A stretch of 64,000 nt of DNA from Granulicella sp. L56 (lineage in GTDB: Bacteria; Acidobacteriota; Terriglobia; Terriglobales; Acidobacteriaceae). A model generated the notes under the pieces. It was not told the origin of the DNA and did no database searches. It was given only the letters and a program-made list of their open reading frames with translations. Positions 51,176 to 60,089 of the stretch are shown here, in pieces (position 1 is the stretch's first letter; each line of letters starts with the position of its first letter). A program made the position numbers and the translations under genes. The DNA is taken from contig NZ_LMUS01000001.1 in assembly GCF_009765835.1 (NCBI RefSeq), positions 1 to 64,000 of the forward strand. Direction: 5' to 3'.

Positions 51176-53569
51176 ATGCCTCATCTTGCGCAGCGCCTCG
51201 CCGGGACCATCCTCATCGTCATCGCATCCTGCGCCGCCAGCCCGGCCCAAAGCTCCAGCGCTCCCGAGATGAGCTGGCACGCCCACTGGATCACCGCTCC
51301 CGGCCTTCCACCCTTCGCCCCCGGCATCATGCATCTCCAGCGAACCATCGCCCTCCCCGCCAAGCCCGAGCACTTCATCGTCCGCGTCAGCGCCGACAAC
51401 GCCTTCCTCCTCCACGTCAACGGCGAGACCGCAGGCCGCGGCCCCGCCAAAGGCGACCTCGCCCACTGGCGCTTCGAGACCATCGACCTCGCGCCCTTCC
51501 TGCACTCCGGCAGCAATATCCTCGCCGCCACCGTCTGGAACTACGGCGAATACAAATCCGCCGCACAGTTCACCAACCGCACCGCCTTCCTGCTCGAAGG
51601 CACCACTCCCGAAACCGAGTCAGCCAACACCAACCAAAGCTGGCAGACCGAGATCGATCACGGCATGACCATCGAGCCGCTCACCAGGCCAATCGCTGGC
51701 AACTACTATGCCGCTGAACCCATCGAAGTGATCAACGCGAAAGACTTCGACGCCGCATGGGACGCGCCCATCACCGATCCTTCCCACTGGGCACCCGCCG
51801 TCCCACTCGACGGCGCGGCCTCACGCGGCGCGCGCGATGCCGACAGCAACTGGCAGCTCGTCCCCGACCTCCTCCCGCAGATGGAGTACACCCTACAGTT
51901 CGGCGGCAAAGTCCTCCGCACCACCGGCATCGCGTCCGCGCCAGACTTCCCCGACAACGCCGTCACCATCCCCGCCAACACCACCGCCAGCATCCTCATC
52001 GACAACGGCGTCCTCACCACCGGCTATCCCGAGCTGTCGCTCAGCGGAGGCAGCGCCGCCACCATCCGCCTCACCTACGCCGAAGCCCTCTACGACGCCC
52101 ACGGCGAAAAGGGCAACCGCAACGACATCACCGGCAAAACCATCCAGGGCATCTACGACGACTACACCGCCGACGGCTCCCCCCACCGCACCTTCGCCCC
52201 CTTCGTCTGGCGCACCTGGCGCTATCTGCAGATCGACGTCCACACCGGCGACCAGCCGCTCAAACTTCACCACTTCAGCTCTATCTTCTCGGCCTTCCCC
52301 TTCGTCCATCGCGCCCAATTCACCAGCGATGATCCCGATCTCACCAAAATCTGGAACATCGGCTGGCGCACCGCCCGCCTCGACGCCCACGACACCTACA
52401 TGGACACGCCCTACTGGGAGCGGCTCCAGTACGTCGGCGACACTCGCCTGCAGGCCCTCATCTCCTACTCCAACGCAGGCGACGACCGCCTCGCCCGCCA
52501 GGCCATCACCGCCATCAACGACTCGCGCATGCCCGACGGCATCACCCTTAGCCGCTACCCCACCTCCCTCTTCCAGTCCATCCCGCCTTTCTCGCTCCTG
52601 TGGGTCGGCATGGTCCATGACTACGCCCTCTACCGCGACGACCCCGCCTTCGTCCGCCAGCAGCTCGAAGGCACACGCACCGTCCTCGCCTGGTTCCTCC
52701 AGCACCAGAACCCCAACGGTCTCATCGGCAAACTTCCCTGGTGGTCCTTCATCGACTGGACCGAAGACTTCAAAGGCGGCGAGCCACCGCAGGACGCCAA
52801 CGGCGATTCCGCCATCATTACTCTCCACTTCGTCGAAGCCCTCCGCGAAGCCGCCGAGCTTGAATCCGCCTATGGCGACCCTGTCCTCGCCCAGCGCTAC
52901 CGCCAGACCGCAGCCAAATCCGTCAGCGCCATCGAAACCCTCTGCTGGAACCCACAAACCCATCTCTACACCGACACCCCACACGGCAACCACTACAGCC
53001 AGCACACCAACGCCATGGCCGTCTGGCTCGACGTTGCACCCGCCGCCGCCCAGCGCGGCATCATGACCCACATCCTTGACCCCGCCAACGCCTCAACCAT
53101 CTCACCCGCGTCGTACTACTACCGCTTCTACCTCAACCGCGCTCTCCAGCACGCAGGCATGGGCGACCAATATATCAAGCTGCTACAACCGTGGCGCAAC
53201 ATGATCGCCCTCGGCCTCACTACCTGGGCCGAGCAGCCCGAGCCCACCCGCTCCGACTCCCACGCCTGGAGCGCCCACCCCAACTTCGACCTGCTCAACA
53301 TCGTCGCCGGAATTCAGCCCGCCAGCCTCGGCTTCAAGACTGTCCTCATCGAACCCCACCTCGGCCCACTCCACACCCTCACCGCCAGCTACCCCCACCC
53401 CAAAGGCCCCATCCAGGTGCAATACACCCTTATCAACGGAAGCCTCCACGCTGTCGTCCACCTGCCGCACGAACTTGACGGCACCTTCCGCTGGCAAGAC
53501 CGCTCCTATCCCATCACCGAAGGAACTCTCGACGTCATCATCTCCGGCAGCAAAGACAAAACGCCATAG
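51176..53569 (+). CDS. GH78-type alpha-L-rhamnosidase
   Basis: 797 residues with a signal peptide ending near SPAQS. N-terminal beta-sandwich domains (about 30-370; FIVRVSADNAFLLHVNGE) are followed by an (alpha/alpha)6 barrel typical of GH78: YMDTPYWERLQYVGDTRLQ, the acid-residue region WSFIDWTEDF, and WSAHPNFDLLNIVAGIQP near the C-terminal beta domain. It hydrolyses terminal L-rhamnose from plant or microbial glycans outside the cytoplasm. Single gene; the deoxysugar transporter and mutarotase of the 16-22 kb locus could use the product. Confidence 0.85.
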   Translation: MPHLAQRLAGTILIVIASCAASPAQSSSAPEMSWHAHWITAPGLPPFAPGIMHLQRTIALPAKPEHFIVRVSADNAFLLHVNGETAGRGPAKGDLAHWRFETIDLAPFLHSGSNILAATVWNYGEYKSAAQFTNRTAFLLEGTTPETESANTNQSWQTEIDHGMTIEPLTRPIAGNYYAAEPIEVINAKDFDAAWDAPITDPSHWAPAVPLDGAASRGARDADSNWQLVPDLLPQMEYTLQFGGKVLRTTGIASAPDFPDNAVTIPANTTASILIDNGVLTTGYPELSLSGGSAATIRLTYAEALYDAHGEKGNRNDITGKTIQGIYDDYTADGSPHRTFAPFVWRTWRYLQIDVHTGDQPLKLHHFSSIFSAFPFVHRAQFTSDDPDLTKIWNIGWRTARLDAHDTYMDTPYWERLQYVGDTRLQALISYSNAGDDRLARQAITAINDSRMPDGITLSRYPTSLFQSIPPFSLLWVGMVHDYALYRDDPAFVRQQLEGTRTVLAWFLQHQNPNGLIGKLPWWSFIDWTEDFKGGEPPQDANGDSAIITLHFVEALREAAELESAYGDPVLAQRYRQTAAKSVSAIETLCWNPQTHLYTDTPHGNHYSQHTNAMAVWLDVAPAAAQRGIMTHILDPANASTISPASYYYRFYLNRALQHAGMGDQYIKLLQPWRNMIALGLTTWAEQPEPTRSDSHAWSAHPNFDLLNIVAGIQPASLGFKTVLIEPHLGPLHTLTASYPHPKGPIQVQYTLINGSLHAVVHLPHELDGTFRWQDRSYPITEGTLDVIISGSKDKTP

Positions 53570-53642
53570 AGCATCCCCATTGCTGTCGTGGACACATACC
53601 CTAAACGCCCGTCGTGCTGAGCGCATCCGGTGCTTGGAGGCT

Positions 53643-54725
53643 TTATCCGACGATATATTTGCTTCCCGGCAACAGCGATAGCAACTTGACCCCGAGATAG
53701 GTAATCACGAAGGTTGTAAGTGCGATCGCGGGTATGCGCAGAAACGCATTCTCAAGGAACGGCGCCATGAGGGAGTGAACGGCGTTGAGTACGATGATGT
53801 GCGCCAGATACATGCCATAGCTCAAACGCGAAAGATCGTCGATAAGCCGCCATACGAGACTGCTCTCGTGGTCTGCACGAAGGTTTCGGAAGAGCAGGAA
53901 TAGTCCCGCTGTCATGATCGCAACGTTCAACGTGGTGAAGTTCCACGTCAACTCGAGGCTCTGTACTTGGTGCTCGTAACCGAGTCTGTGGAGAAATCCC
54001 GCTGCGGTGAAGGCATAACCCGCAACCACCATGCCGATGGCGAGCCAATCGACACGCAACGAAGGCGCCATCCAGAATCGCTTGATATAAGCAGCGAGTA
54101 CGGCATAGCCGATGAAGCCTGAGAAGTAGTAGAGAGTAGGCGTTGCATTCCAATAGCACTCGCCCCATACCGATGAGAAGAAGAGGTGAATGAAGGGCAG
54201 CAACAGTGTCATGCCCCACAGCGCCAGGAAGAGTTCCATGCTCTTCCGACTGGCCGAAACGATCCACGGCGAGAACACAGGTGCGATGAGGTAGATCGCC
54301 ATCAGCATGTAAACAAACCACAGATGGCCAACTTCCGTGCCGTAATTTACGGGAATCTTCGCGATGTTGAGCAAAGTGGTATGAAGGGAGGCCGTTCCTT
54401 GCGCGTAGTAATAGAAGGCGTAGACCACACACCAGACGACGAAGGGAATCAACACGCGGGTAAAGCGTTTCCGAAAAAATTTGCGCTCATCCCCGACGGG
54501 GAAGAGAAAAAATCCGCTAATCATGACGAAAAGCGGCACGCAGACCCGCATGAGCGAGTTTGTCCATCCCACGGCCCAGGCTCCCGGCGTGTGCAATACG
54601 GTCCCGTTGGGCGCTATGTACTCGAACTCGCCAGTATGGACCTGCATCACCATGTAAATCGCGATGACTCGAAGGAGGTCGAAGCCTTGATGCCGCTTAT
54701 AGGTGGGAGAAGCTGAGATATTCAA
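53643..54725 (-). CDS. Membrane acyltransferase (acyltransferase 3 family)
   Basis: 360 residues from TTG 54725 (GAGGA ribosome site); the start is uncertain. Ten hydrophobic segments. GFDLLRVIAIYMVMQVHT near the N-terminus carries the family's conserved Arg and His, and RVCVPLFVMISGFFLF and the basic RKRFTRVLIPF follow. The family O-acetylates surface glycans (WecH/OatA-like). There are no glycan genes next to it, so its acceptor is unknown. Confidence 0.85.
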   Translation of the reverse strand: MNISASPTYKRHQGFDLLRVIAIYMVMQVHTGEFEYIAPNGTVLHTPGAWAVGWTNSLMRVCVPLFVMISGFFLFPVGDERKFFRKRFTRVLIPFVVWCVVYAFYYYAQGTASLHTTLLNIAKIPVNYGTEVGHLWFVYMLMAIYLIAPVFSPWIVSASRKSMELFLALWGMTLLLPFIHLFFSSVWGECYWNATPTLYYFSGFIGYAVLAAYIKRFWMAPSLRVDWLAIGMVVAGYAFTAAGFLHRLGYEHQVQSLELTWNFTTLNVAIMTAGLFLLFRNLRADHESSLVWRLIDDLSRLSYGMYLAHIIVLNAVHSLMAPFLENAFLRIPAIALTTFVITYLGVKLLSLLPGSKYIVG

Positions 54726-55253
54726 GATGTGCGGTCCTCGGTCATGTGGAGATCATAGCGAAAGTCTCGGTCGCGAAAAACGGTGTCACGGGAAGCTACG
54801 AGACAAGTTGCACACCCTGACTCGTGCTCCAGGACGAAGCCAGTTGATGGTAAATCGCCAATGCGCTTATTGCGGACTAATTACTACCGTAAAGCTGGTT
54901 TATCGTCAGTGATCGGAGGCCTCCGTGACGACCTTAGCATCCAGTCAGCGCGCTTGGATAGGACCCCACGTTCAAGGCGACAATTCCGTGGCTCCTGAGC
55001 AACTGTTAGGCAGAAACACGAAACAAAGAGAGTAGAGGATTCACAACTCTTCCCTGGCACTCAAATCGCCGACCCTGCAACCATATCTCCGACAGCGAAG
55101 ACCATTCCGAAACTATTCGGCCATGGCCGCCGTCGATCCTTATATCTGCTAACCGCGGTACTCTAATAAAAGAGAGCGAAATATTGCGGCGACCAACATT
55201 GGCGTAAAAAGGTTTTAGATGTCGGATCACTCTATCGATAAAGGGAGAACGAG
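54726..55253. other. 528-bp gap without recognised gene
   Basis: No open frame here shows a ribosome site plus plausible protein features. The last 15 bases hold the AAGGGAGA ribosome site for the PQQ dehydrogenase gene. I see no repeats of the 44-48 kb type. Confidence 0.45.
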
Positions 55254-56480
55254 ATGAAGCATTTAGCAATCGCGGGGCTTGTCTTAGCCATGGCCACGAG
55301 CGGCGCATCCGCACAGGTTAATTCAGGCGAACAGAAGCCCGAGGCTACCCAGCCATTCAACATAGTTCAGGTAACGACGTTGAGCCTGCCCTGGCGAATC
55401 GCCTTCCTGCCCGACGGGCGATTGCTGATTACCGAGAAGACCGGCGGCTTGCAGCTCGTCACCCAGCAGGGAGCAAAGACCCCCGTTACCGGCACGCCCG
55501 CCGTTACCTGGAGAGGTCAGGGCGGAATGCTGGGCGTCTATGTCTCCCCTCACTACAAGAAAGACCACAACGTCTACCTCACCTATTCAGAGCCGGGCGA
55601 CGGTGGTTCGAGCCTCGCACTCGCGCGCGCCAAACTGAAGATCGACAACGGCGCGGCAAGCCTCGACGACCTAAAGGTTATCTGGCACGACGGCGAACGA
55701 GGCGAGGGCGGACAGTTTGGCGGAGCGGTCGCCTTCTCTTCCGACGGCAAATACCTCTTCCTCTCCTCCGGAGATCGCCAGCGCATGACGCCAGCCCAGG
55801 ACCCCAACCAGCCCATCGGCAAGATCCTGCGCCTGACGCTCGACGGCAAACCCGCCCCCGGCAATCCCATGGCAGGCAAGACAGGCGCAGCCAGTGTGCC
55901 CGTCATCGATCCGCCATCAGATACCGAAGCCGCCAAGACCGCCCCGGTCATAAGAACCTACACCTTCCCCGGTCCTAACCTCACTCCATCCGAGACCTGG
56001 GCCAGCGGAATCCGTACCCCCTATGGACTGGCCTTCGCACCCGACGGCCGCCTGTGGGAGCTTGAACATGGCCCACGCGGCGGCGATGAGCTGAACCTCA
56101 TCGAGCCCGGCAAAAACTATGGCTGGCCGCTCGTCTCCTACGGACACAACTACAACGGCGTGCCCGTCCCCAGCCCCGACACGCATCCTGAGCTGGCCAA
56201 GCCCGTCATCTACTGGGTGCCCGTCATCGCTCCCGGCAACCTCATGTTCTACAAAGGCTCGACCTTCCCCGGATGGAACGGCTCGGCCCTCGCCAGCGGT
56301 CTGGGATCGAAGTCCCTCACCCGCATCACCTTCGACGGCAAAGGCGGAGCAACCGCAGTCGAACGGTGGGACATGGACCGCAGAGTCCGCGACATCGAGG
56401 AAGCTCCTGATGGCTCACTCTGGATGATCGAGGACGCCAAGCCGGGCGGCCTCTTCCACCTGACGCCGAAGTCGAAATAA
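55254..56480 (+). CDS. PQQ-dependent aldose sugar dehydrogenase
   Basis: 408 residues with a signal peptide ending near SGASAQ. Soluble GDH/YliI beta-propeller family: LPWRIAFLPDGRLLITEKTGGL, GQGGMLGVYVSPHYKKD, catalytic His region WHDGERGEGGQFGG and RTPYGLAFAPDGRLWELEHGPRGGDELN. It oxidises aldoses in the periplasm with PQQ and calcium. The next gene encodes a cytochrome c, its probable electron acceptor. PQQ synthesis genes are not in the window. Confidence 0.9.
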   Translation: MKHLAIAGLVLAMATSGASAQVNSGEQKPEATQPFNIVQVTTLSLPWRIAFLPDGRLLITEKTGGLQLVTQQGAKTPVTGTPAVTWRGQGGMLGVYVSPHYKKDHNVYLTYSEPGDGGSSLALARAKLKIDNGAASLDDLKVIWHDGERGEGGQFGGAVAFSSDGKYLFLSSGDRQRMTPAQDPNQPIGKILRLTLDGKPAPGNPMAGKTGAASVPVIDPPSDTEAAKTAPVIRTYTFPGPNLTPSETWASGIRTPYGLAFAPDGRLWELEHGPRGGDELNLIEPGKNYGWPLVSYGHNYNGVPVPSPDTHPELAKPVIYWVPVIAPGNLMFYKGSTFPGWNGSALASGLGSKSLTRITFDGKGGATAVERWDMDRRVRDIEEAPDGSLWMIEDAKPGGLFHLTPKSK

Positions 56481-56608
56481 AGCAATACTCCGGTCCATCG
56501 TTTCAGGCAGACGATGGACCGGGAACATTCATTCCAGAAGAGTCAAGGGTCACAGCAGCAAAGAACCCGTTCCACTCCCCTCTGTAAACCTCAAAGAGCG
56601 ACGACAAG

Positions 56609-57385
56609 ATGAACCAGAAAAACAAATTAGTGTTCGGGGCGATGTGTGCCTTATTGTGCGGGCTTTGCCTCTCCAATCCAGCCTTAGGCCAGAACCTTCC
56701 CGACGGCAAAGGCAAAGCAGAGTTCATCCACAACTGCACCGCCTGTCATCGCGCCGACATGGTCACCGTTGCTAAAAAGACCAAGGTAGAGTGGAGAAAA
56801 AGTGTCGACGACATGGCCGCTCGCGGTACGGACGGCACCCCGCAGGATATAGACAACGCCTACCTCTACCTCGCCACCTATTTTGCAACCGATAAATCCG
56901 CCCAAGCTACTGCTGCACCGTCTACCTCGGGTGCAGCCACACCGCTCAGCTCCTCGGAGATCGAGCAAGCCAAGAGCCTGATTACCCAGAGCGAATGTCT
57001 CGCATGCCATCAGATACAAGGACAAGGTGGCTACACCGGACCATCATTGAACGGCGTAGGAGCGCGCCGCACGCCCGACCAGATCCGAGCGGCCATCGTC
57101 ACTCCAAAGCCAACCCTCGACCCCGCCAACGACCTCGTTCGCCTGAGCACAGCCGATGGCAAAACAGTGACAGGCCGCATCCTGAGCCAGGACGACCACA
57201 CCGTGCAGGTCATGGACACGTCAGGAAAAACCGCCACCTACTCCAAGTCGGACCTCACCCTGTTCACGATCATCGACACCAACCCCATGCCCCCCTACGG
57301 TGGAAGAATCGCCGGAGACGATCTGGACACCCTCGTACGCTACCTCAGTTCCCTTCCATCCACGAACGAGGGCGCCCAAAAGTAA
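56609..57385 (+). CDS. Two-haem cytochrome c
   Basis: 258 residues with a signal peptide ending near ALGQN. Haem motifs are CTACH (about residues 41-45) and CLACH (about 129-133). The first domain resembles quinohaemoprotein-type cytochromes. The second includes VTGRILSQDDHTVQVMD, the beta insertion common in acidobacterial cytochromes, and the axial-Met segment NPMPPYGGRI. Located 128 bp after the PQQ dehydrogenase, suggesting electron transfer. The final 221 bp are duplicated at 63036-63256. Confidence 0.88.
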   Translation: MNQKNKLVFGAMCALLCGLCLSNPALGQNLPDGKGKAEFIHNCTACHRADMVTVAKKTKVEWRKSVDDMAARGTDGTPQDIDNAYLYLATYFATDKSAQATAAPSTSGAATPLSSSEIEQAKSLITQSECLACHQIQGQGGYTGPSLNGVGARRTPDQIRAAIVTPKPTLDPANDLVRLSTADGKTVTGRILSQDDHTVQVMDTSGKTATYSKSDLTLFTIIDTNPMPPYGGRIAGDDLDTLVRYLSSLPSTNEGAQK

Positions 57386-57418
57386 CGCGGCGTCTTTAGT
57401 TCGCGAAAGGCCTCTCGG

Positions 57419-59491
57419 CTAATTTGGAGAAGACCTTTCGACGTGGTCGATCAGAAGAACATCGACAGGAGCTTTGGTCGATACCAGCTTCAATCCCAAC
57501 TGCTCCTGAGTCGCAGTGAAGAAATCCGGTAGGTCGTTACTATTTTCCGTCGCTGTCGCCAGCCCATCCGGTGTCCACGCCAGCCGGAGATCATACCTTC
57601 CAGTAAGTCCTGTCTGATCCACAACCGGTCGGTTCAGAACGCCCTGCCCCAGCGCGTCGGCAATATCCGCCATCGTTGCGTTGGTCGCGCCAAAGTTTCC
57701 AGGTCCGAATCCCAGCCCCACAGACGCGCCAGGATCACTCTCACTCCTCGTGAGTTTGGGACCGGTCTTGACGACTGTGACCACGTACACGGATTGTTCT
57801 CGTTTCTCGAGATGGAATTTGAGATGAAACCGATCCGCCATCAACTTTTTAACCATCGATTGCCACTGCTTGATGCTTGGCTCGCCTTCTCCATCCGGCT
57901 CAGCGGAGATATCGTAGCTCTCTGAATTGACCCAATCCTCCGCCTTCACGATCTGACTTTGTTGAAGGCCATATGAGAACTTGATGAGGTCATTCAGTGA
58001 AGCATGAATGACTGAAAAACGGTGACCCTGAAAGTCGTATCTCGGACCGTGTTCATCGGGACCGCTGGGTTTGATGGTGGCAACTTCAAATGCTGGATTC
58101 ACGTCCGCAGCCATGGGAGCTAAAGGCGTAGGAGGTTGAGGAATCGTCCACTCGGTCTCGTTCGTGGCGCGCGCAAAATTGAGCGGCTGCGAATTCTGCC
58201 GTTGCCTCCACGTCCCTGTGATAGCGCTGCCGTCGGCGCTCAAAGTGCCTTGGTAGGTGGCAAAAGGAAGTTCAACTTTCAGCAAAGAATGATTAAGCGT
58301 TGTGGAAATAGCAGGTATGCCCCCAGGCTCCCCATCAATGTTGTAAAAGGTCGCCCGGAGGGCCCCACCATCTCCCTTAATGATTTTGATCACGAAGCGC
58401 TGGTCCCGATTGGCGTGCAATATTCCCTGCCATGTTGCGGCGATATGACTGGCTGGGTCCGCAGGTGCGGTTTGCGCGCGGACCTCCGTAATATGCAGTA
58501 AGCCGAAAACCACCGGGACCGAGACCGCCATGATCCCAACGGCGCTGAGTAGAAGTTTCCGGCTCAAGTCCAGTTTGAGCGCAACCTGCTTCGCCATGAT
58601 TCGAAAAATGCGCTGCTTCAGATCCGAACCCGTAACGCCGGACATACATGCGAGGGGAGACTCGGTATAAAACTTGCAGACATTGAGAATGCTCTCCGCA
58701 TAGACCTCCGCTTCATTGCCGAGCTGTAGGACGGCTTCATCGCAGGCCCGCTCACGCTCTTCGATCAGGCGCCGCTCAATCCACCAAACCGCCGGATGAA
58801 ACCAGAAGATCGCTTCGACCACCATGTGCATGGCAGCGGTTAGATTGTCGCGCCGCCGCACATGGCAGCTCTCATGCGCCAGAATGCTACGAAGTTGCGC
58901 ACGCGAAAGCCGCTCTATAAGCTGCTCCGGCAACAGCAGCACGGGGCGGACAATGCCGACGATTCCAGGTTCGATTCTGTGTGAGGTCAACAGCACCGGC
59001 ACATCCATCGGCAGGGACACACGAGATGCCCCCCGCAGCATCGTGCGAATCGACCACCAACCGCGCGACCAGCGGAAGAGCAGGAAGAGCAATCCGCACA
59101 GCCACAAGAGAATAAAAAACTCAGAAGGACCAACATGGTGCGAAGATGAGGCGACAGCAGCCGACAAAGGCAGAGCACCTGCAACGGGGTCAGTTCCCTC
59201 CATGCTCCACAAAAGAGGATGCGCCATCCTGATCATGGCGCTGGGGATTTGAGGGCTCTCTGTCGTGGATACGCTGGCGGGCCGAAACCAACCACCCATT
59301 GCAGTCAGCAGAAAGAATGGAAGCAGAAGCTTCAGCGACGCTGCCATCCATACCCAGTAGCGTGTTCGCGCCTGGTTGCGTCTCAACACCAGCGTCAGCA
59401 GCCACGCCACCAGGATGACCAGCGAGGATTGCCATAAATGATTGAAGATCGCGGCCGTCCAACTCTCGTTCCAGAATCCGTTGGGCATCAT
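57419..59491 (-). CDS. M56 (BlaR1-type) peptidase fused to TIGR03435-type domain
   Basis: 690 residues. Four hydrophobic segments bracket a cytoplasmic metalloprotease loop with the zinc motif HESCH (206-210) and later Glu in EERERACDE. After the last helix (about 310-335) the extracytoplasmic part has a middle beta region and a C-terminal domain (about 455-690) starting PAFEVATIKPSGPDEHGPR with KLMADRFHLKFHLEKREQSVY and PVVDQTGLTGRYDL: the TIGR03435 domain expanded in soil Acidobacteria. There is no penicillin-binding sensor as in BlaR1, so the signal differs. Cleavage of the partner BlaI repressor is the expected output. Starts 4 nt inside blaI's end. Confidence 0.9.
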   Translation of the reverse strand: MMPNGFWNESWTAAIFNHLWQSSLVILVAWLLTLVLRRNQARTRYWVWMAASLKLLLPFFLLTAMGGWFRPASVSTTESPQIPSAMIRMAHPLLWSMEGTDPVAGALPLSAAVASSSHHVGPSEFFILLWLCGLLFLLFRWSRGWWSIRTMLRGASRVSLPMDVPVLLTSHRIEPGIVGIVRPVLLLPEQLIERLSRAQLRSILAHESCHVRRRDNLTAAMHMVVEAIFWFHPAVWWIERRLIEERERACDEAVLQLGNEAEVYAESILNVCKFYTESPLACMSGVTGSDLKQRIFRIMAKQVALKLDLSRKLLLSAVGIMAVSVPVVFGLLHITEVRAQTAPADPASHIAATWQGILHANRDQRFVIKIIKGDGGALRATFYNIDGEPGGIPAISTTLNHSLLKVELPFATYQGTLSADGSAITGTWRQRQNSQPLNFARATNETEWTIPQPPTPLAPMAADVNPAFEVATIKPSGPDEHGPRYDFQGHRFSVIHASLNDLIKFSYGLQQSQIVKAEDWVNSESYDISAEPDGEGEPSIKQWQSMVKKLMADRFHLKFHLEKREQSVYVVTVVKTGPKLTRSESDPGASVGLGFGPGNFGATNATMADIADALGQGVLNRPVVDQTGLTGRYDLRLAWTPDGLATATENSNDLPDFFTATQEQLGLKLVSTKAPVDVLLIDHVERSSPN

Positions 59492-59874
59492 GGCCGTTTC
59501 TCCTTCGAAGAAAGCTGGCGCAACATCTTCTCGGCCTCTTTCACGTCCGCAAGAGACAACTTGCCGCCTTTGATCAGGTGAGACATCAACAATTGCGAGC
59601 CCCCGCCCAACAGCGCCAGTAGATCGTCAACCAGACGGCGCTGGGCCGCGTCCCGCGTAATCGCGGCGGAGAAAAGATGAAAGTTGCCGACCTTCCTCAC
59701 CCGGTGCACGATCCCCTTTGCCTCCATCCGGTAAACCATCGTCTGAACCGTGGTATAGGCGGGGCGCTGCTCTTCCGGGAAGGACTCCTGAATCTCCCGG
59801 AGGGACGGCTCTCCCTTCTCCCAGAGAACCTCCATGATCTGATACTCCAGCTTAGACAACTTAGGTGCCGACAA
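59488..59874 (-). CDS. BlaI/MecI-family repressor
   Basis: 128 residues from TTG 59874, which has an excellent AGGAGGAG ribosome site. Winged helix about 5-80 with LSKLEYQIMEVLWEKGEPSLREI and YTTVQTMVYRMEAKGIV; dimerisation tail LIKGGKLSLADVKEAEKML. It dimerises and represses its operon until the M56 peptidase cleaves it. Two TAC-N4-GTA dyads lie immediately upstream. The overlap with the peptidase gene indicates coupling. Confidence 0.93.
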   Translation of the reverse strand: MSAPKLSKLEYQIMEVLWEKGEPSLREIQESFPEEQRPAYTTVQTMVYRMEAKGIVHRVRKVGNFHLFSAAITRDAAQRRLVDDLLALLGGGSQLLMSHLIKGGKLSLADVKEAEKMLRQLSSKEKRP

Positions 59875-59883
59875 ATTCTCCTC

Positions 59884-59919
59884 CTACATACTTGCGTAGG
59901 TAGAATTACTACTTATGTA
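59884..59919. promoter_or_regulatory. Twin BlaI operators
   Basis: CTACATAC-TTGC-GTAGGTAG (59884-59903) and a TAC-TTAT-GTA core (59910-59919). Both share TAC-N4-GTA, the core of known Bla/Mec operators, and the cores are 21 bp apart, two helical turns. They lie 10-45 bp upstream of the blaI-like start and could also affect the divergent amidohydrolase gene (start 60090). Confidence 0.6.
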
Positions 59920-60089
59920 TGTTTTTGTCAAATGCATAACGAAAAGCTTCTCGTCTTCTGTTGATGTGATTTCGGTCTTCGTTGGTTTATAGTGAACTCG
60001 ACTTGGTGGAATCATCCGCAATGTTCGATACATCGGTGAAATCATGCTGCTTCCCGCTCCAGATGCACACTGATTCAAGGAGGGAAACA

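Noticed and set aside
51837..53071. Open frames of about 400 aa in another plus frame and on the minus strand
   Set aside because: Both overlap the GH78 gene; their products are low-complexity Ser/Pro/Thr or Gly/Val/Asp strings.
55006..55314. Minus-strand 102-aa open frame
   Set aside because: No ribosome site, no recognisable features, and overlaps the well-supported PQQ dehydrogenase start.
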